In this document: positions 47,760-56,602 of the stretch, in pieces
Layout of the letters: each line of letters opens with the position of its first letter
Numbering within the stretch: position 1 is the first letter of the stretch
NCBI GenBank assembly: GCA_002721815.1
Contig: PBLQ01000045.1
Span: forward strand, 62,001-126,000
Direction: 5' to 3'
Origin: Myxococcales bacterium
GTDB lineage: Bacteria; Myxococcota; UBA727; GCA-2721815
DNA: 64,000 bases
Position numbers and translations under genes: made by a program
The notes under the pieces: model-generated
Database searches by the model: none
What the model saw: the letters and a program-made list of their open reading frames with translations, nothing else
Told to the model about the DNA's origin: nothing

Positions 47760-48893
47760 TTAATTGAGGATTTCTCTGGCCACCGCATCAGCAAAAAGCG
47801 CACCTGATTCGGTCAAAACCCAAGCTGTCTTCATTTGAGACACCCACCCCTTGCGCTGCATGGATTGGAGCTTCGACAAAAGCTCGGAAGAAACGGGTGT
47901 CTGATGCCTCTCAGACAATCTTTTCAGCCTAACGCCCCGCTCCATGTCACGAAAACCAAACGCCACCGACTCCAAAAATGATGCTTCAGGGGACTGAAGG
48001 CTGACCTCTTCAATCCCCGGTTCTCCCTGCCACCATTTTTGTAAGTCAGACACGTTGATCCGGCGCTCCAAATCACCCGCGGGCAACACTCGGCAAGAAT
48101 GGGCCCCAGGCCCCAGGCCCAGATAAGAGCCCTGTCCCCAATAGATGCGATTGTGTGTACTGGCCTTCCCGGCTTTGGCCCAGGAAGAAATTTCGTATTG
48201 TTGATAACCGCTTCGTTTAAGTTCATGTTGCAAATGGGCGTATATATCTGCCTGAAAATCATCGTCGGGCGCCTGCTTTTTGTTTTTCTGAATCTGTATC
48301 AACAAGGGGGTGCCCGGTTCCACCGTGAGCAAATAAGCCGACACGTGTCCCACGTCGAATGCCGCAAGCGTGTTCAACTCTGTTTCTACGCGTTGAAGCG
48401 ACTCTCCAGGCAAACCGAAAATAAAATCCACACTCAACTCAGTAAAACCAGCCGACTGGGCTTGCTGAATCACTTCTTGAGCACGCTTGCCATCATGCGC
48501 TCTGCCCAACCATTTCAACACCCCATCGTCAAAACTTTGAATGCCCAAACTCAATCGTTCCACACCTACAGCTTTCAAAGATTCGAGGATTGTCTCATCC
48601 AGATCTTCAGGGTTGGCTTCTAAGGACACCTGCCATTGCTGAACACCCGCGGCCTTTTTTAGCCCCATAATGATTTTATCTAGCTCTTCGGGATGAAGTA
48701 AGCTTGGGGTGCCACCGCCTAGATATAAGGTCGATGGTGCCTGCGCTGGCCAAAGGTGTTTCTTCCGTTCAAACTCTTCCAGTATTTTCTTGGCATAACC
48801 CTGCTGGGCCGCACCTATTTCAAAATAAAAATCGCAATAGGGGCAACGCCTGCGACACCACGGAATATGTACATAAATGCCCCAGTTTTCCAT
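47760..48893 (-). CDS. hemW: Radical SAM protein HemW (coproporphyrinogen III oxidase-like)
   Basis: 377 residues. The 4Fe-4S motif CxxxCxxC is Cys13/17/20 (CRRRCPYCDFYF), then LGGGTPSLL, SLEANPE, SLGIQSF and DFIFGLPGES. HemW is a heme chaperone rather than the oxygen-independent oxidase HemN. The ATG at 48893 has AGGA eight bases upstream; a TTG two codons earlier is less likely. It is first of a long leftward gene set. Confidence 0.9.
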   Translation of the reverse strand: MENWGIYVHIPWCRRRCPYCDFYFEIGAAQQGYAKKILEEFERKKHLWPAQAPSTLYLGGGTPSLLHPEELDKIIMGLKKAAGVQQWQVSLEANPEDLDETILESLKAVGVERLSLGIQSFDDGVLKWLGRAHDGKRAQEVIQQAQSAGFTELSVDFIFGLPGESLQRVETELNTLAAFDVGHVSAYLLTVEPGTPLLIQIQKNKKQAPDDDFQADIYAHLQHELKRSGYQQYEISSWAKAGKASTHNRIYWGQGSYLGLGPGAHSCRVLPAGDLERRINVSDLQKWWQGEPGIEEVSLQSPEASFLESVAFGFRDMERGVRLKRLSERHQTPVSSELLSKLQSMQRKGWVSQMKTAWVLTESGALFADAVAREILN

Positions 48894-48909
48894 CAACAAT
48901 ATCCTACAT

Positions 48910-48930
48910 TGACTTACATCAAAAAAGTCA
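48910..48930. promoter_or_regulatory. Inverted repeat between hemW and the second sigma gene
   Basis: TGACTT and AAGTCA separated by nine bases in the 157-bp divergent region. It could be an operator for either gene, or chance; no family match. Confidence 0.25.
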
Positions 48931-49050
48931 GATCAAACGCGTCATTTCTATGCAAGATCATGCGATTTTGCGTCGAAAAAATATAGAGGCACCGGAATAA
49001 ATATCGCCATTCCATGGTTGTATTAGCGAGGCGAATGGCAGGACAAGACA

Positions 49051-50004
49051 ATGACACGGAACGAAGAAGATAAAAGCTTGAAAAGTAACAAGAAATCTAG
49101 AGCACGGCGGAAGAAAAAAACCGCGGCGGAGCTGCTAAGAGCGGAGCGACGGCCAGGGCCTTCTGGCAGTGATGAGCTCGATCCGGGAGATAAGACTCTC
49201 AGTGACGCAGCTCGCGTGCTCCGACTGATCGCGTCTGGGGCCCTTCGAAACGACGATGAAGATCGTAAAGACGCCGACCACATCCCCCGCGACTTGCACG
49301 GCAAGCCATTGCGACGTCTCACCTCAGAGGATGAAGCGGCATTGGCGCACAACATCCAACACCACGGAGACCTGGATGCGCGTAACACGCTGATTCTGGC
49401 AAACATAGGGTTGGTCCATTTGATTGCCAACCAGTTGCGGCGACCTTACATCCGATACGAAGACTTGGTTCAAGAAGGCATCTTAGGCCTCATGAGGGCT
49501 ACCGAAACTTTTGAACCTTCACGCAACATTCGGTTTTCCACTTACAGTGTTTATTGGATACGCGCGAAGATTCAACGCTTCCTTCAAAAGCTTGACCGAG
49601 ATGACATTCCCAAGATCACCGGCGCTGAACTCATCGAAGACGAGTCAGGTCGGCGTAAACGACCCCGAGCCCACAAAGTGAGCATCGATGCCAAGGTTGA
49701 CTCAGAGGACGGGCGTAGCGTGCAAGACTTTTTGGCGTCGAGCAACGATGGGCCCGAAGATCACTTCTTGAGATATGAACAAGACAAGCGCATTCACAAA
49801 GTGCTTCGAGAAATCGCCCGAGAAACGGGAGACCCTCGGTTGTTTACCATCATCAAGTGGCGCCTGCTCACCGAAGAACCCGAAACGCTCACGGAACTTG
49901 GCGAACGCCTCAATCTTTCGAGAGAGGGTGCACGTCTGCTGGAAAACAAAATCCTAAAATTAGCCAAGGTGCGACTCAAAGATTTCAAAAAACAAACCGC
50001 CTAA
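49051..50004 (+). CDS. RNA polymerase sigma-70 family factor
   Basis: 317 residues. A very basic N-terminus (NKKSRARRKKK) and acidic linker precede region 1.2-2: LTSEDEAALAHNIQHHGD, YEDLVQEGILGLMRATETF, IRFSTYSVYWIRAKIQRFL. Region 4 is ETLTELGERLNLSREGARLL, the DNA-reading helix-turn-helix. It is an alternative factor of the RpoH/RpoS-like type. Region 3 is loose. ATG 49051 with AGGA upstream. No anti-sigma factor is adjacent. Confidence 0.85.
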   Translation: MTRNEEDKSLKSNKKSRARRKKKTAAELLRAERRPGPSGSDELDPGDKTLSDAARVLRLIASGALRNDDEDRKDADHIPRDLHGKPLRRLTSEDEAALAHNIQHHGDLDARNTLILANIGLVHLIANQLRRPYIRYEDLVQEGILGLMRATETFEPSRNIRFSTYSVYWIRAKIQRFLQKLDRDDIPKITGAELIEDESGRRKRPRAHKVSIDAKVDSEDGRSVQDFLASSNDGPEDHFLRYEQDKRIHKVLREIARETGDPRLFTIIKWRLLTEEPETLTELGERLNLSREGARLLENKILKLAKVRLKDFKKQTA

Positions 50005-50006
50005 TT

Positions 50007-50732
50007 TTAAGCGGGCCAAATATTTTGAGCCTTCATTTGTTTTTGTACAGTGCCCCACCAGTCTTTGTTGGCCCAAGGGCTTGCTGGAGAAGGGTGAAGA
50101 ATCTGGGCTATCGTTACGTCGTGGCTCTCCAAAACGGCGGCAGCGCGGTCTTTGGCGAAACGTCCAACCCCTACCACATACTCAGGTTCTAAGGTGTTCA
50201 CCACCAGCTCAAGATATTGATCACAATATTTGAACAGTTGTTCGCGCTCTTCTTTTGCCAGTTTGTCGGGCGTTCTGTTCTTGCCACTGGTTTCCATAAA
50301 GACCAAAGGGCAATAGTTCGCCACGAAATGTTCCTTAAAAAACCGGCTGGCGGAGCCAAAGTGTTCGCCAAACGAGCCCCACAAACGACGACCGCTCACT
50401 TCACTGCGAGGACAATCAAAACCTTGAATGGGTCTTTTGGGGTGTTGGTTCTTCGGTTGTTTTACCACGCCCCGAACCTTTAGAAAATTGGCCGCATGAT
50501 CGATTTCACCAAATGGAATTCCCGTTTGCGCCATTCCAAAAGGGCCTGGGTTCATGCCCAAAAACAAAACCCGCTTTCGGCCTTTGGCGTACTTATTGAT
50601 GTATTTGGTGTGCGGATCTTTGGCGTAAACCAACGGATTGTAAACATGGGTCACGGGTTCGCCAAATTTCAAACGCGACAATTGGCGCGAAAGCTTGTCG
50701 GTGGCTTTGAGAATGGTATCTTGGGGGGACAT
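50007..50732 (-). CDS. SMUG1-type uracil-DNA glycosylase
   Basis: 241 residues. GMNPGPFGMAQTGIPFGE (uracil pocket, catalytic Asn) and HPSPASPWAN (second motif) are diagnostic of the SMUG1 family, common in a few bacterial groups. It removes uracil and oxidised pyrimidines from DNA. GAGG lies seven bases before the ATG. Its start is only 35 bp from the divergent rhodanese gene. Confidence 0.88.
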   Translation of the reverse strand: MSPQDTILKATDKLSRQLSRLKFGEPVTHVYNPLVYAKDPHTKYINKYAKGRKRVLFLGMNPGPFGMAQTGIPFGEIDHAANFLKVRGVVKQPKNQHPKRPIQGFDCPRSEVSGRRLWGSFGEHFGSASRFFKEHFVANYCPLVFMETSGKNRTPDKLAKEEREQLFKYCDQYLELVVNTLEPEYVVGVGRFAKDRAAAVLESHDVTIAQILHPSPASPWANKDWWGTVQKQMKAQNIWPA

Positions 50733-50767
50733 TTGACAACCTCATGTGCATCAATAAAGGAACTTTC

Positions 50768-51091
50768 ATGGTCTACCAGATAAGCCCAGAAGATTTAAAG
50801 GCTCGATTGGATAAAGATGAACCCATCACCCTGGTGGACGTGCGACAGCCTTGGGAACACGAAACCGCGCGACTCCCCAACAGCCTTTTAATTCCGCTGG
50901 GTGAACTCCCACAACGTGCCCAAGAGGTCCCTCAAGCCGAAGGCCTGGTGGTGGTTTATTGTCACCATGGGGTTCGAAGTTTGAGTGGGGCAGCCATTTT
51001 AGAGGCAGCAGGGCTTCAACAGGTGGCCTCCTTAGCGGGTGGCACCGATCGCTGGTCATTAAATATCGACCCAGACCTGCCCCGTTACTGA
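50768..51091 (+). CDS. Single-domain rhodanese
   Basis: 107 residues. Active-site loop CHHGVRS with Cys65, TLVDVRQPWEHETARLPNS upstream as in GlpE/PspE-type sulfurtransferases. No signal peptide, so cytoplasmic. It carries sulfane sulfur on Cys65; the acceptor is unknown. ATG 50768 with GGA ahead; the frame starting at 50744 is less likely. Confidence 0.85.
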   Translation: MVYQISPEDLKARLDKDEPITLVDVRQPWEHETARLPNSLLIPLGELPQRAQEVPQAEGLVVVYCHHGVRSLSGAAILEAAGLQQVASLAGGTDRWSLNIDPDLPRY

Positions 51092-51092
51092 C

Positions 51093-53819
51093 TTAAAACG
51101 CGGTCACGCCTCGCATGTTCTCGCTCGCACCGGTGGCTCCGCCATGAGCTCCAGCACAAATATTGCTTCCATTCACATTTCGAACTTTCGCAGAAGCCCC
51201 CGGACCGCCATCACCCGTCTGAAAAATAACACCCGTACCGGTGCTCACGATGACGTTATCAAGCCCCCAAATACCTACGCTGGGACCACCCGGGCCTCCG
51301 CCGCCACAGCCACCAGTGCCGCCAGCACTCCCATTGCCACCGTGGCCTCCGGAACCTTGTTCATCGTTCCCATTGTTGTCTTGGCCAGTGCCACCCGCGC
51401 CACCCGTGCCACCCAGGCCACCCGCGCCGCCTTGACCGCCCTGTCCGCCGTCATTGGTTCTAATTTCAACTTGATTCAAAATCAAAGTGGCGTTGTCCAT
51501 CAACACCCCGATGGACGCACCACCACCAGTGCCGCCAGCGCCACCCATACCACCAGCACCACCGCCGCCACCGCCGCCACCGCCGCGTCCCGTATTGCAA
51601 TGCACACACCAAATGACCACACAATCCTCACCGCCACCAGCACCGCCGCCGCCACCGCCGCTACCGGTCACCCCGACCGTTCCTTCAGAGCCACTACCGG
51701 GGGACCAAGTCAGTTCATCGAAAAAGCCATCACCTTCTCCCCCTTCACCGTGCGACCCATTAGGAGAACAAGCACCGTTCGCTCCGTCAGCACCTTTTTT
51801 GGGATTACCATCACCGCACCCTAAGTTTTCACCATTCCCGGCCCCACCACCGGCTTCATCTGCAGCACATGGATCATTTGAATCGTAGGCGGCACACGTG
51901 TTCGTGACTGCCCCACAAGTACCACCACATGCACCAGGCAGCCCACTGTTTTGATTTCGACCATCGCCACCACGTCCGCCGTTGGGTGCACCGCCACACC
52001 CACCGGTAGACCCACTGCCAGGACTTCCAGCAGCCCCCGCTGCACCATCGTTTCCGTTGAGCATGTTTTGTCCTGCAGCCCCTTGGCCTGCTTCGACATT
52101 CACGCGGTATAAAGTGACCGACTCCGAAGAGTTTTCAATAACCAATGTGGCCGTATAAGCCCCCGGACCGTCCACGGAAGAGGACCGATCATCGGTTACC
52201 AAATCAAGACGTTCGATACGCAAGGCAGAGGAAATATTCGCAATATGAAACAGAGTGGTTGTCTCACCAATAAACACGGCATTGTCCTCGTTCCGAGAAG
52301 AAAAGCTACCCTGGTAGCCCCCGTACAAGTTTACGCCATTGATGAGGTGGATTTGCTCATCCACAAAGTAGGTGCCACCGGCAATGAATATGGAGTCGAT
52401 GGCATCATTTACCAGTGCCAATTGTAAGGCACGCTTCAAAGTGGCCACCGGCAACAACATGCTTCCGTTATTGAGATCGCTGCCGTCACTGTCCACAAAA
52501 AGTCCCGTGGCGCGCATGCCATCCATACCGTCACAGTTTGCATCGATACCGAGATCGTCAGGGCTGTCATCGTCGGAAACAAACACACAGTTGTACTCAC
52601 AACCATCGGATCCTGGGCCGTTCAAATCCTCATTCAAATCATAATAGTTTTCGTTGCACTCGCACTCTGGTTCTTCCTCTTCGAAGTTAAAGTCTGCATT
52701 GGCCGGACACCCTGGTGCGGTGGCCAACAATTCAATATTGCTTTGGGTGTCTGCATTGCCGCCAGAGTTATGAACGATGGAGAGGGTGGCGCTGGCGGTG
52801 GCATCTACAGGGTTATAATGGACGGTCACAGGGAAAGCATAGATGGGCACATCATTCTCGTCTGCGCAGGCGCCCACACCGTCAAAATTCAAACATGCGA
52901 TACCACCCGGGGGACAGTTGACCTCACTGTCATCGTCCGACCATGATACCACGCCCCCGTCTGTGCCCTCTCCGAGCTCCGGCGCCACACAAAGCCCAGC
53001 ATCCCAAGCCCCCAGAGCCTGCGCGCCATCAAAAGCATTCTCCAAGGAAAACCCAACATTGTCGGGTACGATCTGAACGTCAGTGAGAGAAAGCACTGAA
53101 TCTAAAGAGCCTTGGTTTCGCACCCAAAAAGTGTTGGTGACCGACGCGCCAAATTCAGTGGTGGCACCCACATAGAAGGAATCGATCACCTCGGCGTCTT
53201 CAGCCAAAGTTTCGGTGATCAAGACATCTGGGTTTCCCTTAAATTCAGCAAGAAGCTCTACGGTGAGCAACTCCTCTGGGCCGGTGTGAATCAGTCGTAT
53301 TTGCCCAGCATCCACGAGGCCATCCACTGGCGTATGGGTAATTTCAAATGTTTTTTCTGAACCGGGATAAAGCACTTCATCAATCACCCCCACCGGATTC
53401 ATAGAGAATTCGTTTTGGCCATCCGCTCCATTTTCTTCTACCAAATCTGCAGCGACCAATGTCACAGCCAGGGTGCCCGTATTGGTAATGGTCACCTCTC
53501 GGGTCACAGGGATGCCCAGACGCTGCCCACCAAACTCTATTTCGCTTTCACTGGCTTCCAAGCGAGCGGCTGGTGCCTGAGCGTTACCGGCGTCCTCTGC
53601 TTGTTCATCGCCAATCCCCGCATCAGGCTCAGAAGGATTCAGGTCTTCCCAAGGATCGCCCACCTGTAAGGTGCAAACACCGCTCATGCACATTTGACCG
53701 ATGGCACAATCGTGATCTGCATCACATTCGGCCTCACCAGATCCGACGCCCGCAGCGTCCGGATCGGGGCATCCCGTCACGATCAACAAAGAAATCAAAA
53801 GGTAAGAGAAGCGAAACAT
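51093..53819 (-). CDS. Large Gly-rich surface lipoprotein with MopE-like and abnormal-spindle-like domains
   Basis: 908 residues. Signal peptide ends LLIVTGC, a lipobox. Then a Cys motif (CDADHDCAIGQMCMSGVC), an ASPM/SPD-2-like beta domain (LGIPVTREVTITNTGTLAVT), a Cys-rich MopE-like metal-binding signature (DANCDGMDG), a DUF1565-like opening of a beta-helix (DGSDLNNGSMLLPVATLKRA) and about 300 residues dominated by Gly, Ala, Ser and Asn. The layout is typical of myxobacterial surface lipoproteins. Likely surface-exposed and fibrous; ligand unknown. ATG 53819 preserves the signal peptide, ribosome site weak. The convergent rhodanese stop lies two bases away. Confidence 0.8.
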   Translation of the reverse strand: MFRFSYLLISLLIVTGCPDPDAAGVGSGEAECDADHDCAIGQMCMSGVCTLQVGDPWEDLNPSEPDAGIGDEQAEDAGNAQAPAARLEASESEIEFGGQRLGIPVTREVTITNTGTLAVTLVAADLVEENGADGQNEFSMNPVGVIDEVLYPGSEKTFEITHTPVDGLVDAGQIRLIHTGPEELLTVELLAEFKGNPDVLITETLAEDAEVIDSFYVGATTEFGASVTNTFWVRNQGSLDSVLSLTDVQIVPDNVGFSLENAFDGAQALGAWDAGLCVAPELGEGTDGGVVSWSDDDSEVNCPPGGIACLNFDGVGACADENDVPIYAFPVTVHYNPVDATASATLSIVHNSGGNADTQSNIELLATAPGCPANADFNFEEEEPECECNENYYDLNEDLNGPGSDGCEYNCVFVSDDDSPDDLGIDANCDGMDGMRATGLFVDSDGSDLNNGSMLLPVATLKRALQLALVNDAIDSIFIAGGTYFVDEQIHLINGVNLYGGYQGSFSSRNEDNAVFIGETTTLFHIANISSALRIERLDLVTDDRSSSVDGPGAYTATLVIENSSESVTLYRVNVEAGQGAAGQNMLNGNDGAAGAAGSPGSGSTGGCGGAPNGGRGGDGRNQNSGLPGACGGTCGAVTNTCAAYDSNDPCAADEAGGGAGNGENLGCGDGNPKKGADGANGACSPNGSHGEGGEGDGFFDELTWSPGSGSEGTVGVTGSGGGGGGAGGGEDCVVIWCVHCNTGRGGGGGGGGGAGGMGGAGGTGGGASIGVLMDNATLILNQVEIRTNDGGQGGQGGAGGLGGTGGAGGTGQDNNGNDEQGSGGHGGNGSAGGTGGCGGGGPGGPSVGIWGLDNVIVSTGTGVIFQTGDGGPGASAKVRNVNGSNICAGAHGGATGASENMRGVTAF
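51250..52060 (-). repeat. Low-complexity Gly-rich coding repeats
   Basis: Imperfect GGx/GGAG-type tandem units in the 3' half of the Gly-rich lipoprotein (GGGGGGGAGGMGGAGGTGGG and similar), with interspersed Asn and Cys. The opposite strand shows false Pro/Ala/Ser-rich frames for the same reason. Confidence 0.8.
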
Positions 53820-53884
53820 AAATAAAAACCCTAGGTTAGAGTATAGCACAGATTTCATCGGTTCTTTGCTTTAATATCTCGCAC

Positions 53885-54796
53885 CTACGCTTTTAGGCTC
53901 CACTTTTCTCGGGTGGCGTAAAGGTTGGAAATTGGACAACCTTTCTCTTTCCCCAGCATTTCTTGGTAGTGCCCCAGCAGTTTATCTAAGTCGTCATCAG
54001 TACGTTCGGGGTCATGATGGCAAAACACCAAATCACGAACCTCCGCGGCACGCCCAAACCCAATGGCCTCTTCCATTGAGGTGTGTCCCCAGCCTTTTTT
54101 GGTTTCGTATTCGGCCTGGGTGTACTGTGCATCAATGACCAAGACCTCTGCCCCACTGCAAAAATCGATGACCCCTTGGTTTTGCTCATCGACCGCTTTT
54201 TGTACTTCCTCGTACTCTTCCATTTCGTATTCATCATCTGGGGGCACCCCGCCAAAGATAACGTCATAATATTTTTCAAAGTCGGTTAGGAAAACGATGG
54301 CTTTTCCATCTTTTTCGAACCGATAGCCCAAAGTTCGAATGGGGTGATTTACGTATTTGGGCGTGACTTTAATGCCTCCAATTTGGAAGGAAACCTCGTC
54401 AAGCATGCGAGCAGAAATTTTGGCGCCCAACTGTGAAAAGTTAACTGGAAAATAAGAGTATTGCATTTGGGAACGCATTATTTTTTCAAAGGGTTGTTCA
54501 TGCGTTTTTGGCCCCATCAGCTCAATGGTATTGCCAGGGATAAAGGCCGGCACAAAGAAAGGGAAACCTTGAATGTGATCCCAATGGGTGTGGGTAATTA
54601 AAAGAGGGATATGGTTCTTCATGCCTCTTTCTTTTAAAATAAAATTGCCGGCCTCTCGAATGCCTGTACCCGCATCGATTAAAATGAAGTCGTCACCGTC
54701 TCTGATCTCCACACAGGTTGTGTTCCCGCCATAACGGACGGTATCTGGACCAGGCGTGGCAATAGAGCCTCGTGTGCCCCAAAAGTATATCTCCAT
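53885..54796 (-). CDS. Metallo-beta-lactamase fold hydrolase
   Basis: 303 residues. HxHxDH is THTHWDH (His69, His71, Asp73, His74); VIDAQYT and LVFCHHDP supply later ligands. The opening IYFWGTRGSIATPG and YGGNTTCVEI are typical of the phosphodiesterase-type branch (RNase Z/PhnP-like, often next to signalling genes in deltaproteobacteria). Substrate unknown. The ATG overlaps the HDOD stop (TAATG). Confidence 0.8.
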   Translation of the reverse strand: MEIYFWGTRGSIATPGPDTVRYGGNTTCVEIRDGDDFILIDAGTGIREAGNFILKERGMKNHIPLLITHTHWDHIQGFPFFVPAFIPGNTIELMGPKTHEQPFEKIMRSQMQYSYFPVNFSQLGAKISARMLDEVSFQIGGIKVTPKYVNHPIRTLGYRFEKDGKAIVFLTDFEKYYDVIFGGVPPDDEYEMEEYEEVQKAVDEQNQGVIDFCSGAEVLVIDAQYTQAEYETKKGWGHTSMEEAIGFGRAAEVRDLVFCHHDPERTDDDLDKLLGHYQEMLGKEKGCPISNLYATREKWSLKA

Positions 54797-55653
54797 TAGA
54801 GACCACCCTGAATAAACGCTGACGCTTTTTCCAGTTCTCGATCGAGATGCTCGTCCATCACTTCAATGGCCCTATCTTTATCGGAACCCAGTTCTTCCCA
54901 AACGGTATCGGTGATCGGGTGGACGAAATAATCGCCAGCAAAGCCGATCTGTGCTTCTTTGAGCAAGGCTGACGCCACCGCCAAAAAACGCGTGGATCGA
55001 TAATCGGAAGCCTCTGGATTAGCGTAATGTAAAATTCCATCTTTGACCGGGTCAGGCAGTTGCCAGCGCTCGGCTAATTTATAGCCGATCTCCTCGTGGG
55101 TTACCCCTAAATGTTGCTTCTCAACCAAAGAGGAAGGGCATTTGAGCCGCATGGTCTCCTCGATCACCGCATTAAATTCGTTTGGGTAGAATTGAATCAA
55201 AAAAGCTTTCCCAATAACGTGCAAAAGACCCACAATGAAATTGTTATCCACTTCTTGACGACCACCCCGCATCTCTCGGGCGAATTGGGAGGACAAGGCC
55301 GCTGCGCCTACGGAGTATCGCCAAAAATCTTCGCTCGATACTTTTGACACATCATCATTAAATTTGAGCGAGCCTGCCACTGCAGTGGACATGGCTAAAT
55401 TTTTGATGGTGTTGATGCCCAACATGATGATGGCTTTACTCAAAGAGGTCACTTCATCTCTTAAGGCAAAATAAGCAGAGTTCACCATTTTAAGAACCTT
55501 GGCCGTCAGCACCGGATCCACCTGGATGACCTTTACCAAATCCCGCGCAGAGGAATTGAGATCGTTGGCCACTGCCATCACCTTGGGGACGGTGTAATTT
55601 AGAGTGGCCATCTTATCTAATTTTTCATCGACCTCTATTTGTTGTCCTGCCAC
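54796..55653 (-). CDS. HDOD-domain signalling protein
   Basis: 285 residues. The HDOD domain spans most of it: YTVPKVMAVANDLNSSARDL, VKVIQVDPVLTAKVLKMVNSAYF and SLSKAIIMLGINTIKNLAM, with an HVIGKAF region at the usual HD place. HDOD proteins act in signal output without a proven catalytic activity. GTG at 55653 was chosen because TTGGAG lies five bases upstream; a TTG at 55698 is possible but has no site. It is coupled to the MBL gene, suggesting a shared pathway. Confidence 0.75.
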   Translation of the reverse strand: MAGQQIEVDEKLDKMATLNYTVPKVMAVANDLNSSARDLVKVIQVDPVLTAKVLKMVNSAYFALRDEVTSLSKAIIMLGINTIKNLAMSTAVAGSLKFNDDVSKVSSEDFWRYSVGAAALSSQFAREMRGGRQEVDNNFIVGLLHVIGKAFLIQFYPNEFNAVIEETMRLKCPSSLVEKQHLGVTHEEIGYKLAERWQLPDPVKDGILHYANPEASDYRSTRFLAVASALLKEAQIGFAGDYFVHPITDTVWEELGSDKDRAIEVMDEHLDRELEKASAFIQGGL

Positions 55654-55807
55654 CAAATCTCCAATTCTTTTCTGTCTTAAGGATGTGGTTTTTCTCAATT
55701 TTCGTCAACTAAAACCGCTATTTGAACCGAGATCTAAGTCCTTTGGCTCACAGGGTCTCCTGCGGCCCCAAAATGGCCAAAAACAGGCATTTGCGGTAAA
55801 TGAAGCC

Positions 55808-56602
55808 ATGAACAGCTGGGAAGACGCAGTGAGAGAGGTTGAGTTTTGGCTGAAGGACAAACTGTCTTTTTCTCTGCCTGCCTATAAAATCCAAAAGGTG
55901 AACCTGCAAAAATGGCGCGCCCAGCTGAACGCCGATGGCCTGTCGCGTTTGGAAGCCCTCGAAAGCAAATACGAGTTGAACCACTGGGAAAAGGTTTGTT
56001 CCGCTTCTGAATTCACTGGCAATTGCTGTTTTTTAGATATTTTGGATCGAGTGACAGCTCATGAAAAGATTCAAGGACCTGGTTTGGACATTGGCTCACG
56101 AAGCTTTTGGTACGCGCCGGCCCTCCAAGGGTTTCTACCGGGTGAGTGGTTGGGCGTCGAGCTGGACGCCAATCAACGCTACCTAACGGGCGAAACACGC
56201 AAAGGTTATGCGGAATACATGATTCGTCCCTGGCCTGCCATGCACTATCAGGCCGGTTGTTTGACGGACATCAAACCATCCTTTGGCTTCATCACGTGGT
56301 TTTTGCCCTATGTAGCCATTGAACCACTGCAGAGTTCGGGACTGCCCGAACGGTTCTTTCAACCTAAAGATTTACTGCGACACACCATGAGCCTTTTGGC
56401 AGACACTGGCTATCTCTTCATCATCAACCAAGAACGTGAAGAAGCCCAGATTCAAGAATCGTTATTCAACCAATTGGGCATTCAATTCCAGGCCCTCGGA
56501 AAAATCGACAGCGTGTTTTCGGTGTACGAAAAAGAACGCTTTGGATTCCTCGTGAGGCAAGGAGACAATATGCACCTCTCACGTGATTGTGAGCGCCCTT
56601 AA
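55808..56602 (+). CDS. Possible class I methyltransferase-like protein
   Basis: 264 residues, cytoplasmic. PGLDIGSRSFWYAP looks like a Rossmann motif I, followed by WLGVELDANQRYLTG with an acidic residue at the end of strand 2, and a later IKPSFGFITWFLPYV strand. This fits a SAM-dependent methyltransferase of unknown target, but key residues are not certain. ATG 55808; ribosome site weak. The frame continues to 55604, overlapping the HDOD gene. Confidence 0.4.
   Translation: MNSWEDAVREVEFWLKDKLSFSLPAYKIQKVNLQKWRAQLNADGLSRLEALESKYELNHWEKVCSASEFTGNCCFLDILDRVTAHEKIQGPGLDIGSRSFWYAPALQGFLPGEWLGVELDANQRYLTGETRKGYAEYMIRPWPAMHYQAGCLTDIKPSFGFITWFLPYVAIEPLQSSGLPERFFQPKDLLRHTMSLLADTGYLFIINQEREEAQIQESLFNQLGIQFQALGKIDSVFSVYEKERFGFLVRQGDNMHLSRDCERP

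Noticed and set aside
51144-51888. Forward-strand Pro/Ala/Ser/Thr-rich reading frames
   Set aside because: They are complements of the Gly-rich repeats in the reverse-strand lipoprotein and lack ribosome sites and signal peptides.
51250-52060. CRISPR-like or tandem DNA repeat array
   Set aside because: Repeats are imperfect, in frame and Gly-coding, with no constant repeat-spacer length.
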